NCBI GenBank assembly: GCA_018292915.2 | Contig: JACVVK020000016.1 | Coordinates: forward strand, 350,001 to 414,000 | Direction: 5' to 3' | Source of the DNA: Batillaria attramentaria | Taxonomy: Eukaryota > Mollusca > Gastropoda > Batillariidae | DNA: 64,000 bases | Part shown: positions 21,901 to 34,758 of the stretch, in pieces | Layout of the letters: the number at the start of each line of letters is the position of its first letter | How positions within the stretch are numbered: position 1 is the stretch's first letter | The notes under the pieces: generated by a model | Told to the model about the DNA's origin: nothing | The model's database searches: none | Seen by the model: only the letters and a program-made list of their open reading frames with translations | Translations under genes and position numbers: made by a program

Positions 21901-24861
21901 CTGCCGCCCATGGAACTGTCCCTACAGGAGCAGCAGGAACTGGGCTACATGCCCCTCCGGGACGACTTTGAGCGAGTAAGATGGCAGCGCTCATTCAGCG
22001 CATATATAACCATTTTCTTATTCATGCTTGTGACAGAATGCAGATATACTTTGAGAAAGTGTGGTGGCGGCCAGGGCTTCATATCCGTGGAACGGATAAT
22101 AGGACAAATGTCGTAGGTGACTGTGAAAGTGTAGTCCTGACATTTGTCCTGAATACTGTCCACTGTAGCACAGACCTGATAATACGTAGGATATGTCCGC
22201 CTTGGTAAGAACACAATTGAACTTGTGAACATGAATTGGTCTATGGCTGTCTGATGCTGATATGAAACCCTGGGCGGCACATGTTCAGTACTTTACCTTA
22301 CTTTGCCATTTTCTCGGTCTTGATTGTGATAGAAATATTTGAATGCAGATCTGCACACAGCTGATGACTGTTTGTCTTATCATCATAAAATGATAAACTG
22401 AGTGCTGGAGCATCATTAAATTAAAATGTTGTTCAACTTCAACTAAATACCATGCATGAGAAGAGTATTTAGTGTCTGGCTAGTAAAGGTAAATTCTAAA
22501 AGTGCTGTTTGTAAAGCGTTGTCACTGGGATTACATGTCAGAAAATGTGGATAGATGTACATAGAACTAGTAGTTTAGGCCAAACTTAATTGAGAATGCT
22601 TCTTTAGTGTTTATTTAATGGTTTTTGAAAGGCACTAGCCTGTATCAAGCTCATGGCACCCAGTGACTAGACGATTATTATTGTATTTGTAGACAGATGA
22701 GTAGTTGAACAGCTCTGGCTTTTGTGACAAGCATCCTCGATCTGTGCAAATGCTTGAATGGCGAAATTTTTGTCTGTCTTTTGCAGGAGTATGATAATGA
22801 AGCAGAGACCCTGATCAGTGGTCTGTCCATCGTCAATGATGATGATGAATTGGATCTCAGTAAGTTCTGTGCAGTGGTCCTGTGATTCGAAAGTACAAAG
22901 GTCCTTAGGACCCTCTCTCCATATTTTTTAGCGTCCTTTTATAAATTTTAAGGGGACCATGGTCTTTTGGTATAAAAAGTCTGACAGTCAGTACCATTTG
23001 TTGTTATTGTTTACAAAACCATTCAAGTGGGAGAGATGTATGTGAATTGCAGCTTGTCAGCCACAGCAAATCGGCAAGACAAGGAACCCACATGCTTACC
23101 AAATAGCGCATTATGAGAGACCAAAAACGTGTGTCCCCTGTGATGCCCTGTCCCAAATGTTTGCGTCAAGTTACGAGTTTTGTGCGTACAAATATGCACA
23201 CCGGTACACTATGCCATGACACTGCCATGTACCCATTTGTGTATGGTCCCTTTGGCTGGGAGGGGGTTGTACATTACCAGTATTAGAATGTGTATTTTGG
23301 GTCCCGTGAAATGGAACCACAGACGTGTTTGCATCACTTTGAAGTTTACTGCACATAATTTCAAGAAAAAATGTTCACAGGCCAGTTCACAAGAATAGTA
23401 TAACTGATTTCTCACACTGAAGCACTTTCCAAGATTCTGTTCAACTGTGCTTTGAAGTTTGATCAGTTCATACACATTGGTTTTTCTTTGAGTTTGAATA
23501 TACTTTTGGGATTTGTTGCATTAAAAAGTAGTTAAGTTTTTCAATTATGTGGGATATTTTTTTTTCCTGATTTACCCGGGGAGCCGCGGTGGTCGAATGG
23601 TAGAGCGTTGGACTTCCAATGCTCGGGTCGTGAGTTCGAACCCCGGCTGGGGCCAAATATTGTGCTGGCTTTTTCATCGTTGCCCCGTCTTTGATATCAC
23701 CCTTATGTGGTGGAAAAGGACGTTAAACTTCCAAACACCCACCCACCCACCCTGATTTACCCTTTTTGATTCTTTGTTTTCACAACAGGTGTAAAATTGT
23801 CGTGCGTAAGCAAGTACAGGTTGAGGTTACGGGAGCGTGATCGTCGAAAGCGAATAGCACGCACACACTCCCTCATCTCTACCTCACTTATCCCCAACAA
23901 GAACGCCAAAACACCCAACCCAAAACGCAGATTTGTAAAGGAGGACAGGTAAGATCTTTGCTGCCTTGGCTTTCAGTTTTGACATGAGGGGATATATTGA
24001 GCTTAAACATCTCGCACTCTTCTGCAGGGATGGATCTGAAAGTGTTCTTGAATTTGTGTCCTTCAGGAAAAGCAGATTTCTTTTGTGGCTGGTTTCTGAA
24101 AGTTGTTTTTTTCCCTTGTTTTTGAGGGCTTGTTTAACTTGCAGTTTTGGCTTGGCTTCCATGACAGATGTATTTACCCTGCATTGGCTTAGCCCTTAAA
24201 TATTATGTAAGATTTTGAAAATGCTCATTTCAAGGGTTCCCTGCCAGAAATTCTCCCTCTGTCTCTTCTTTCTACCTGTATAGATAGTACCTTCTTGCAA
24301 GGAGCCCTCCATTTGTTACTTGCCATCAGCTAATCAAGTTCAGCCAGTAACTTTCAGCATGGTTATTGTGGTTGCCTCCTGTTGTCCTCATGGTCTGTGT
24401 GTCAGGGTTCTGTGGAAATAGAAGAGTTAAAATTTTACAAGTAGAGATTGCAGCAGTGCAAATACGAATCAAGGGAACGAAATCAAAACTTGGACACTGC
24501 AAGGGAGGAAACTGCTTGTGTTGGCATTGTGATTGCATGGCAGGTCTACAGATCCCCCTCTCTTTTCTACCATTTATTTAACTGTGCTGGGATCTTTAGA
24601 TCTGCAATGCATGCACATTTCCCACACAGGCACAGTCACCTCCCTTGCAGCATTCAAGTCTCGACTGTGTTCCCTTGGTCTGTGGAAGTGACCTAATTGC
24701 AATTATTGTTATGTTGATTTTGTTGTTGATGGCTTACATCACAGTTACATGTGAAGTATTATGTCTGTGCTTCTGCAGGGAGTTCTTGGAAAAGATGAAA
24801 GTGTTCACACAGTTCCAAACAAGTGCAGAATTGGAACGTTTACAGGAAAGCTTGCAGAGTG

Positions 24862-24928
<67 letters not shown>

Positions 24929-27900
24929 TTCACTCCCTTAGTGTTTACTGTTTCTCAGTGACAGCAGATGCAGAACTGGTTGCTTCATATGGTTACAATT
25001 CACAAAATTGTCTGTCTGTTGTTGACTGTTAGTGAATTATTGTGCCATCGCCTGGTGGTTCCTGAGCTAAAGATTAAAATGGTATGAATAAACCTAACAG
25101 AGATTAAAAAAAAAATTTAAAAAAAATGTTGCTACTTCTTTCATCACTGGCCCGTGATAAGTTCACTTCAGCTCAGTTGAGTTTAGGATGGTGTGTCTAC
25201 ACTCGGAAAATCCCATGCGTTCTCCACCCTGGCTGTCAGTAATCTCCCGTGTGTCACCTTTGAGACTGTTGCAGTGTTGGTTTGGTTCACACGTGCCCTG
25301 TCGTGCTGTTTTAGTTTTAGGGTTGATTGCCAGCCACTGCTGCTTTGTAGGTGGTCTGTAGTAAAAAGGCCCGAGGCTTTGCTCACACTAGTTGCATCTC
25401 AGGGCGGAGATTACTAGTGCCAACAGGGACCGCTAGTGCCACTGCCAGTACCACTAAAGTTAGTAGAGTTGGTGGAAAGATCTTGTAGGCAAATTTGTCA
25501 GTACTGGTTTGTCTGGCCTGTTCTTCTGTCTCCCACTATCTGTTACTGTGACTGTTGCAGCGATCGTCAAATGTGTCAGGACCATGGTAGCCATTTAGGC
25601 TACTGCCCTGAACAAAACTGGTAGCCCGAAAAAAAATTCTGGAAGCCGGAGTGGCTGCTAGGTTCTGATTCGTCTCAGAATTCCTGCTCGCCATTCGGGC
25701 TACTGCTACCGGAGCTTTCACTCGCCCAACGGTAAATTTGGTAGCGAAAGCGAGCGGGCGAGCGCATTTGACAATCGCTGGACTGTTGCATCTTTACTGA
25801 CTTGGTGATCATTGTGTTGCAGCGGAGAGAGAAGAAAAAGGCAAAATTACAGAGATGTCTGACTTCAGAAAGCAAGGGATTACAGTATTAAGTGGTAAGC
25901 CCTTGCTTGTTTTCTGCTTGGAATGTTAACACGTATTCAGTTGAATGTTTTTGTTCGATTGTTGTAGTTTTGTGTTTGAAATTTTCATCAGTTACATTGT
26001 TTGTTGGCTTGGGTCTTGGATGAAGTTAGGAGGTGGGGATGGGGTATAGCAGTTCTGGAGGAGGGGAAGTGTCTGTTTCTGTTTTTGTAAAACCAGAAAA
26101 TATCCCGGATCAAATTTGATGAGAACGTGAAAAAATGGCTAAATCAGTAAGTGAGACGAACTATACAGCCGTAGAAGTCAGGAGAGCTTTAGAGTAATCA
26201 GGCTGGGGAATTTTCGGTCATTTGGCAATTTTCAGTCAAATTTCCCATCCTTTCAGCTCAAAATTACAAGTTTCAGCCAAAGGAGAAAAAAAAGGAGGAA
26301 AAAGGTTGCACACACTATCATGATACATGTAATGTCATAAGGGAGTCGAACTTCATGTTTGAGGACTTGCATGTCAGTATCAAGGCAGTGTTTTACTTTT
26401 GGGTGCCATGAGAGGCTACGAAATGCCTATCAAAATGCTAAAATTTGTTCTCTTAAGGTGTGGCATTGCCCGTGTGTTCCCCCAGCTGGGTGCTGCCTCT
26501 GCGTCCCAGCCTAGGTTCCAGTCTTGATGCACTCGAAAATAAACTGATACCACCTTTAATTAGTTTAAAAGTGTTACAAGGAACATCATCAGCAGGTTAT
26601 TCACTAATTGAGTAATTCAGTATTGTAACTGACGCCAGTAACAGATTAGGGTTTGTTCTTCTTCTTCTTCTTTTACTTCTGGTGGGTTTAAAGACTTTTA
26701 AGGAAAGCCTAAAAAGTTTGTGTTTTTTTTCTTTTAAATATTCCTTCAGATTTCCACAATTTCTGGCATTCATGCTCACAACAACAAACTTTTCACTGAA
26801 GTCACTGTCTGCACCTTCTGCTCGTTGCATGCTTGTTTCTCGATTCATCATCACATTACATCTTTGACACAGTGCCATTGAGCAAAACAATTAACAGATA
26901 GGAATCCATCCCATTGACTAGCACGCTCTTGAACTTCTCGTGACTACCCATACTGGCATGAAGTTAGTGACACGGACGCATTGTGTGGTCTCCTACAGAT
27001 ATTGAGGAGTATGATGAGGCGAAGTACAAGCGGGAAAAGCGGAAAGAGAATAGGAAAAAGATGGTGAGTTTCCTGTTCACCTCCCGCTTGCTAAGACCAC
27101 GCAACCGTAAGTCATCGCATCATTTTTTTTTTCCCCTTCCTTATCTGCTGCTACCACTTTGGAAGGCCTGGCACATAACATAATTACCCACAAGTGAACA
27201 TTTCCTTTTTCATAACCCATAGAGTTTTTGTGAACCCAGTCCCAATGGTTACTTCCAGTTCCTTTTTATTTTGTCTGTTTGGTATACCCAGGAAGAGTGC
27301 AGTGGTATGAATGGAGCAATGAAGGCGTTTTAAGTTCCGGGTAGGAAAGGCATGGCACCTTCTCTTATCCCAGTCGATGCAGCTTGAAAAATATGGATTT
27401 TTATGCTTGTTCCTAATCTCAGTGCATCTTAAACTTGAAGAATACAGATTTTTATGTGTACAGTGCTGCCTCGTTACACATCAGTTTATCAATTCTAGTC
27501 TCTTTCACTGACAGAGAACACATAGATGTTTCGGCTTTCTGTCTTTAGTCTGGAGTTTGATACATGCTAACTCTAAACAGCTGCGTTGAAGAGAATAGGG
27601 AGACATAGTTTTAAAAGAAAGAAAAAAAAGTCTGTTGCCTTTGGTGTTTGCGTTTTTTTCTCTTAATTTGTCAGTTTTGCACCTGTTTTACTTGTCTGCT
27701 TTTTTAAGTTATTTGTTGTTGTGCTTAGTTTACTTGTTTTGTTCTGTTTGTTTGTTTTTTTCTGTTGCACTTTTCATATACTGTATGATATCCACATCTG
27801 ACAATTTCTACTTGTAACAGATAATTGCTGAAAAGTTGTCTGGTCTTAGGCTTAGTAGTGCTGTAGTGAAAGGTCAAAGTGAAAGGACTGTTGGTACAAA

Positions 27901-30900
27901 TACTACAGTGCTCTTAATTAGCTAGAAGCAGAATATGAGGCTACAATAAAGTATAAGAGCAGGAAAGCAATTTGTTTGTTCGTTTGTTTTTTTAGTCGTA
28001 GCGTGGAAAGTTAAGATCTAATTTAGCGGTTTGATAGTCACTTGCATTCTGGACATCTCGCTGCCTCTGTTGCCGTTTATATTCCATTAAAAGAGATAAA
28101 TGATTAGATTTAGACGGGGAGCAGAACGGTAGTAGTAAGTACACATGCAATACATGTATCACTAAATGTCCGGGCTTTTTTGCCGCAAGAAATAGCAAAC
28201 ACACAGCCAGTGAGTTGATCACATAATTTTTCAGTTCAAAGTCTGAGCTTATACTTTTTACTGATGTAATTCATAGTCAGAGTCTTGCCACTGGGTGTTA
28301 CTTCTAGCGAGAGGTTAGCGTTCGCAGGGCAAGGTCAGGTGAAAACTGCATTGTTACAGGAAAGCATGGCTGGGTGTGCTTTGTCTTAGCGCTTTAGACA
28401 CTGCCCTGAGTTGCCACTTTAGTTGCCTCTGGACTCTGTTGGGAGGTTTTGAGTTGAAGTTGGTTGTCAGTGTGCTGGCGTGATGTATGTCTGGTCATCG
28501 TAGTAGGCTGAAGTTTGTATGGTTGTGTGGTTGTGCCCCATAATTCCTCTGAAAGTTATGCTCATATATAATTGTAATACTGATGTCTTATTCACGCTAG
28601 TGATAGTGGTGGAATAGATGCTATGGGGGAGCTGCATATATCTCTTCGTCCGTTTTTTAAAATTTATTTTCTTTTCTTTTTATTTTGTTTTTTTATGCTC
28701 ATTTTAAATCAATCACTTTTAATAAGTACCATCTGAAACCATCTGTTTGTTCGTTTTTACATTTCTTTCGGTATTTCAGGTTACGGTATTTGATGTAGGG
28801 AAGATGATTAACTTGTTTCTTGATTTTCTTGATTTTGTATATATGAAGAGGTACACATAGTTTCACAAACTGAATGTAACGCTCATGTCTGACAAAATCA
28901 AACAAGAGTCAGATCTTTTGACACATTCCAGCTAGTCAGTTTATGGAGTGATAGGTAATAATTATCCTGGTCAACCGTCAGAAGTGCAAGGACTAGTACT
29001 AAAGAATTTTCTTTTTTCTGTTTTGCAGAACAGCTCCTCAACCCCGAAACGAAACTCAACGGTCTCCAAAAAAGCAGAGTATGTTACAGTGGGTTTTTTG
29101 TTGTCGTCCAGTGGGGTTTTTTTTAATGTCGTCGTCGTCGTTAGTTTGGTTTTTTTGTTGTTGTTTTTTGCTTGCTTTTGGAAAAAGCGTGTTCATTTGT
29201 TTGTTGTTGTGTGTCATTGACATTGTTGTGTTGTTTAGACTGCCTTTATGTTGGCGCAAAAGTGGTCAGTTTTTGCATAATTATGATAAAACACCATTGT
29301 TCAGCTTTTGAGCATGTGGGTATGTGTTGGAGGGGGGAGGGAGCTGATGTGTTCAGCTTATGACTAATGTGAGTGTGCAGGGGGGGGGGGGGGATGATAA
29401 AAAAGAGGCACTGTCCAGGCTATCCACGTTTACCTGTTGGTTACAAGTTCATAACAAAAACTTTCTGAAAAAAGATTTTTAAATTATTTTTAAGTTAATG
29501 AATTTGTATTTTGTTCTGCACAATTATGACATATACTTTCTTTTTCAGGGGAAAAGTGGAAAAATTAGACATACTTATCGACGACGACGGTACGTTGTTT
29601 CTGTTAATCGTTGCCAGCTAGAAACTGTTGTGGTAGTTAAGTAAAGGAAATCAGTGATAGGTGCACTTCCTGCATGGCAGAATGATCAACTTTGTGTGGT
29701 TTAAATTTGGTTGGTTGTCTTTATGTGTGTTCAGTTTTTTTGTTTGTTTTGAAAGACTGTCATTTAATTTCTTTTTTTAAACCTAACAAACAACAAAAAC
29801 AGACTTGCACTGTATAATCTTTTTTACATTACATGTATTACTTTTATTATTCAGCTATGTTCTACAAGAATCTATAAATATTTCAGCTTTTTAAAATGTC
29901 CGTCACCAGTGACAACTGTTGTGGGTGGTAAATGCTGACAGAGGCAGTAGCTGGCAGAAATACTGACAGTCCGTCTGACATGACATGGTTTGGTTTACAT
30001 TTCATATCAAGACCCAAGGTTGTCACAGAGTCCAGTATCACTATCAGTTTTATATTTCTGCTGAAGGGGCTTTCTAGTGGTCACACCTTCGCTGACATCA
30101 CTCACTCACTCCAAACAGCTTATCATCGCTTGTACTTGCACTGTCTGTGCAGACACAAAAGACGATGAGGAGGACGATGTGGAGGACAGCAAGGAAATGG
30201 CCTGCATGCCAGGCTATGAGATGCTGTCTGAGAGGGAGAAGAAAGTAAGCTTTCAGTTTCAGTTTGTTTTACTTCTACTGCTAGTTGTATTTTGGTTCTG
30301 GTGGGTGCTTTAACTACATGTACATGTAGTTTCAAACAGGCTTCACATAATACCACAAGTATGTGACTGTACACCACGAGTTGTAAGTCACATTTTGTTT
30401 CTTTTGAGATAAAAAGTAGAAGAAATGCTCCTTCTAATGGTACAACTGAATTTCCTTAATGGTGATTTTTGGCAATGTTACAGTAATTCTTTGACAGGTA
30501 CCCCCAGATCACATTTTTCCAGAAAACGCGAACAAACTTGAGAAAACATTGCTTGAGAAGTTTTGATTGTCAACCAGTACCAGGCTAAATAAAGCATTTC
30601 TACATTAAATCTGACATAAGATATGAAATCACATGACAGAAAAGTAGTTAAAGAGTCCAAATCAAGTGAAATTTCAAAATCGACCAATCCAGTCTCATCT
30701 GCCTATTTTTCGCTGCTGGCCACAATGATGTCAGGTGCAGAACGGCTCATTTTGTGGATTACAGTGTACAGTATCTGCACGGCAGCCCCTTCAGAAATGA
30801 CTCCTCAAGCGGGTTCTGCACAGTATGCGGATATGATGCAGTGCCTTCTCATGCTATTTCTATCAAGAATTTTTGCGGCATGATATCATGTGTTAAAGCT

Positions 30901-31895
30901 CTTCTTCTCCCTCTTAGTTCTGTAGTACATGGAGGTGTAGTGCTTTGTGGTATTACCTGAACGTGTGATATCATGTGTTACAGCTCTCCCTCTTATCCTT
31001 AGTTCTGTAGTACATGGAGGTGTAGTGCTTTGTGGTAGTACCTGAACGTGTGATATCATGTGTTACAGCTCTCCCTCTTATCCTTAGTTCTGTAGTACAT
31101 GGAGGTGTAGTGCTTTGTGGTATTACCTGAACGTGTGATATCATGTGTTACAGCTCTCCCTCTTATCCTTAGTTCTGTAGTACATGGAGGTGTAGTGCTT
31201 TGTGGTAGTACCTGAACGTGTGATATCATGTGTTACAGCTCTTCCTCTTATCCTTAGTTCTGTAGTACATGGAGACTGAGTACTGTGTAGTAGCACCTGA
31301 ATGTGTGATATCATGTGTTAAAGCTCTTACTCTGAGTTCTGTACATGTAGTACATGGAGACGTAGTACTTTGTAGTGCTGGTAGCACCTGAATGCTCCAG
31401 TTGTTTTCATGCTGTGTATTTTGAATGCACATGCTCACTGTTCTCTTCCGACTGTTAATGTTTTTGATGTTGTGGTTGTTTTCCAGCTGTGCAATTCTAT
31501 CAAAATGATTCCAGCCACCTACATCACCATCAAGACCTGCATTATCAAGGTCAGTTTTTTTGGTACGCAGGATATGAAGTTTTATTGGATCTAACCAGCT
31601 CTTTCTGTGTCAGTCTTGTCAATCAGTGTTCATGCTGTTCTCACCGACTACAGTGTTTGTTTTGAGTTCAGTTGAATTTTAAGAGTAGAGAGCTAGATGT
31701 TCTCAAACAGTGGTAGGGAGTTACCATTTGTTTCGTTTGTCTAAATGGTACACCTTGTCTCCTGTGTTTCAGGATTATCTGCAGCGCAGACAAGGCGTGC
31801 CGGTCAAGATCCGATTCCCCAGTGGCATGGACAAAACTCACAGACGCAAAATCATGAGCTTCCTCTCAGACAATGGGTGGATAGGGGTCACGTGA
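17848..31895 (+). CDS. TADA2B: TADA2B, transcriptional adapter 2-beta (SAGA Ada2b)
   Basis: Ada2b is the adaptor that stimulates the GCN5/PCAF acetyltransferase in the SAGA HAT module. Seventeen exons join in phase: 17848-17940, 18057-18116, 19676-19776, 20048-20088, 20738-20788, 21412-21468, 21872-21975, 22787-22859, 23789-23948, 24779-24858, 25823-25894, 26999-27063, 29029-29078, 29549-29589, 30153-30244, 31487-31549, 31773-31895, giving 441 residues (human 420). A ZZ zinc finger at residues 6-50 has the Cys pairs CGYC and CVEC, then CFSC and HKRDHKY. A SANT domain follows at about 62-113 (WCLAEENMLLDAVEQYGFG). Next come RVTDHTCP and LGYMPLRDDFE, diagnostic of Ada2 proteins, an Arg-rich central region, and a SWIRM domain at about 365-440 (GYEMLSEREKKLC to DNGWIG). 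ITTPLPP and LISGLS match the beta rather than the alpha paralogue. Intron 1 uses CAG|GCAAGT instead of GT; all others are GT-AG. Confidence 0.95.
18836..19475 (-). mobile_element. 5'-truncated non-LTR retrotransposon (3' end of RT ORF)
   Basis: In TADA2B intron 2, the minus strand reads the C-terminal end of a reverse-transcriptase ORF: VVWYGSLSMKNKARLSRIVR, then after a frameshift INDPTHPLHDQFQ-like sequence (here VNDPTHPLHDQFQELPSG) and RYRVPRARKNLFKKSFIPSA. Such C-termini occur in CR1/Rex1-group LINEs. The 3' end runs into a (CA)n block and an AATAAAGT-ATTGAATTG-type terminus. It is 5'-truncated and frameshifted. Confidence 0.75.
20117..20262 (-). mobile_element. SINE-like element with tRNA-like head, diverged
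   Basis: The plus strand contains TTTAATGTCCTTTTCC, GGGATTTGAAGTCAGGGCCC and AAGCACTGACACCA. It resembles family 1 in the tail and a decayed tRNA head. In TADA2B intron 4. Confidence 0.5.
20903..21195. mobile_element. MITE family B, copy 2, with internal duplication
   Basis: Homologous to 22072-22272 (AGGACAAATGTCC, TTGGTAAGAA, GATGTCCGATGC, AAGCCCTG end). An internal 89-bp segment is directly repeated (units start at 21022 and 21111), accounting for its extra length. Located in TADA2B intron 5. Confidence 0.65.
22072..22272. mobile_element. MITE family B, copy 3 (intact ends)
   Basis: A 201-bp element with terminal inverted repeats CAGGGCTTCATATC and GATATGAAACCCTG, flanked by GGCGGC on both sides (22066-22071 and 22273-22278). 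No coding capacity, so non-autonomous. Located in TADA2B intron 7. Confidence 0.75.
23578..23750 (+). mobile_element. tRNA-derived SINE family 1, full-length copy
   Basis: The tRNA-like head has an A box (TGGTCGAATGG) and B box (GAGTTCGAACCCC), then a body with CATCGTTGCCCCGTCTTTG and a tail GGACGTTAAACTTCC with (ACCC)n. A perfect 12-bp target duplication CCTGATTTACCC flanks it (23566-23577 and 23751-23762). It ends 38 bp before TADA2B exon 9. Confidence 0.9.
24861..24925. repeat. (CT)n tract abutting the TADA2B exon-10 donor
   Basis: About 32 CT units beginning within the donor GTGAGTCTCT itself. Confidence 0.95.
25558..25780. mobile_element. hAT-like MITE, copy 2
   Basis: A 223-bp copy with inverted termini CAGCGATCGTCAAA and TTTGACAATCGCTG, flanked by a perfect 8-bp target-site duplication GACTGTTG (25550-25557 and 25781-25788), the length expected for hAT. 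It ends 42 bp upstream of TADA2B exon 11. Confidence 0.85.
30885..31400. repeat. 85-bp minisatellite, about six units
   Basis: GTAGTACATGGAG recurs at 30922, 31007, 31092, 31177, 31262 and 31347, exactly 85 bp apart; the middle units are almost identical and the outer ones diverge. It lies in TADA2B intron 15, ending about 90 bp before exon 16. Each unit contains a pyrimidine-rich run ending in TTAG. Confidence 0.92.
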
Positions 31896-34725
31896 AAGAA
31901 TGTGTGTGCATGCTTGCGTGTGTATGTGTGTTTGTGTGCGTGCATGTTTGCGCTCGCATGTTTTAAATGCGAGTGTAATTGAGTCCAGAAAATGCAGAAT
32001 ATCAGTGTTTGAAAGCTGAGCAAATGGACATGAATGTTCTTGATGTCTCCGGGTCATGTGCAGAAACTCTGAGGCAGGTGTCGGCATTGCGACTGTTTTG
32101 AAAAAAAAAAAAACAACAACAAAAAAAACGGGCAGTTTTTGTGTTATCACAGATATGGATGTGTAGGAAAGGAGATCACCATTTCACACCTATTTCCTGT
32201 CTCTCAGACACTTTACTGCTATTCTTCTCTGTGAAAATTGTAGGGGCAGTTAATAATAATGTGTGTATTTAAGGGCTGCCCTCCCTCCCGCAGGAGCTCA
32301 GGGCGCCTTACAGTGGGCACATACTCACCCAGAGACACACACTGAAATACCTCCACACATACATTTAACTACAAACATGGCAAGTGAAATGTGCAGCAGC
32401 ATTTTTTTCGTTTTAAGAAAAAAAGAAAGTGTTAAAAGAAATAGTTGCAGTTTCTTCTGTGCTGCAGATTTCACAACACCAGATACTGCAGGCCAACTTT
32501 AATGAGAAAGAGGCTGTGAAATGGTCGCAGTTGCATGGCTGTGGTTACAAAACAATATGCTGTGTGGTAATTATTATCACCCGAACTACACAGTAGTACC
32601 CGTTTCATCGATAACTGTGTGTGCACACAAATAATAACCAACCGGCAGTTAAATCACTTATTTCATGCACCCTCCATGGCGTTGGATTTGGCGCACTGCA
32701 AGCCTAGAGCGATACTCATTCCCTTTCTAAGTGCTTGTACTTGTCCATGCCGTTGCTGAATTCTCGCATCAGGTCGATAAATGTATTCATACTCCTGTAC
32801 TCTCTGTGGTTGTGAGTACATGTTGCCTCTATTTAAATCGTTTGTTGCGTGATCAAACCCCTGTTATTTGTTGTTTCTTGTTCGCTCATAATTTATTTCC
32901 TTGACGTCACTCTAGAGCCCCACCGCAGGTTTGTAAGATAAATGTTTCTGCGTAAGGAGTTGAGTGGGAGGTGCTGGTTTGAGCAGCCCTAGTGATGAGC
33001 AATAAATGCTGGTATTTCCATAATGATAGTATGGGTGGTTACCTGTTCTTGGGAGAAGGTAGATATGTTGTACATTTATACATACTGTTTCTGTATAGAG
33101 ATGTTTCTACAGTTGTAATCTCATGTGGGAGGGTTGCAGGGAGTTGCCTTTTATTTTCCTTTTTCTTTTTTCTCTTGTAGAAAGCCTGATTAGCATAACT
33201 TACTTCTAGTTCTCAAGGCTTGCACAATCATGCATAGTTATATTATTCCTGGTACATGTACTGATCTGTCTGAAAAGAGAGCTGAGGCATTTGTAGAAGT
33301 GAAATCAAACGCAGAAATGCAAACGCAAATGAAAGCTGTTGATGGTATCCATCGCTTTTTCCTGTGTGAGATTTTGGCTGCAAATGGTGGTGAAAGGCGT
33401 TGAATGTTAAGTTGTCCTGTTTTGCGCACCAAAGCAAAGCATATCCTGTTGCGTACTAATCATCGTACTCAAAGGCAGATGTCTTCTGTGTGCCTGTGTA
33501 GATATGCTTTCCATTCTAATGTATGTTTGTTTGGTTGGTTTGGAGTGCATCCTAGCGCAGTGCAGTATCCATTCCTTGTTCCAGTTATTAAGAGTTTTGG
33601 GGCTTCAGCAAATCTCAGAACTGACACTGTTCGTACTGTGTCAACTTTTAATTTATTTGTGATTTTTTTTTTTTTTTTTTTTTTTAGTTTTGTAAAATCA
33701 TCTCCCTGTTTGAATTTCATGGTCTACCTCAGTGGCAGCCACTTCTTTCACTTTGACTTTTAGTTCACACAAGTTTGACTGGATTACAGCTCCAAGTGCA
33801 GTCTCATTCCGAGAAGTGGCTCTGAATTTTGACTGTTGTAAGATAGCTTAGGAACGTCACATCAGACTGATCTCTACACTTGGATGTAGAAAAGAACCTT
33901 TTCTTTTTTTTTCGCAACATACCTTGTGTGTCTAGGACTTGTGTAAATGTAGTCTTAGTATGCAAGGATAGTTGGTCTCAATATGTTTGTCAGGCATATG
34001 ACAATGCTGTGGAAAACTGTTTATATCTGTGCATCAGAATCAGTCATTTGGGTCACAGTGTCGCATTTGAAACAATTGTCATGACTCCTGTTGGCAGATA
34101 TATATTGTTCTAGAAGCACATCGCATACTGAACAGACCAACCAGACTGTTCCGATTGGTGGCTATGTTTAGAAACTTTCTCTGTAGGCATGTAGAACAAG
34201 AATGGAAACGTGGGTCAAAGAAAGTCTCATTTCTCCACTTTTAGGAACCGCAAAATCACAAGAACAGTCGAACTTGTGTTCATTTTGCAAACAGCCTTCG
34301 AGCTTTGTAAGCTCAGAACTCATTACAAACATAAAGACTTCATCAAAAAATTAAAAAAACGGGGAAGCATTTGTATGACTACAGCAGTGTTTTAGGCAAA
34401 AGGATTTCTTCTTATTTCTTCTTCTTATTTGTACTTCTGGATTACAGTATCAGTAGCATGTGTGTTACCAGTTCATGTGCTGAAAGTCGTGCATTTAATT
34501 CCTCCCTTTTTTTTTTTCTTTTTTTTTTTTTAAACCTGTACATTTCTCACAAGCCCCTGCTTGAATTTGTCATAATTCATTGTATTCTTAATATGTTTGC
34601 TGATATTTCTCTTTTTCTATTTGTTTTGTTTTGTTTTGTTTTTGCTTGCAAGATGCACATCTATGTATCATGTGAATGTCTGCCATATGAACCATCCAGT
34701 GTGTAAAGTAAGTTTGTTAGCGGCC

Positions 34726-34758
<33 letters not shown>

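Noticed and set aside
23578..23660. Possible tRNA gene
   Set aside because: A/B boxes are present, but the head continues into a conserved SINE body with target duplications; other copies show the same.
30885..31400. CRISPR-like periodic repeat
   Set aside because: Contiguous 85-bp tandem units without unique spacers in an animal intron: a minisatellite.
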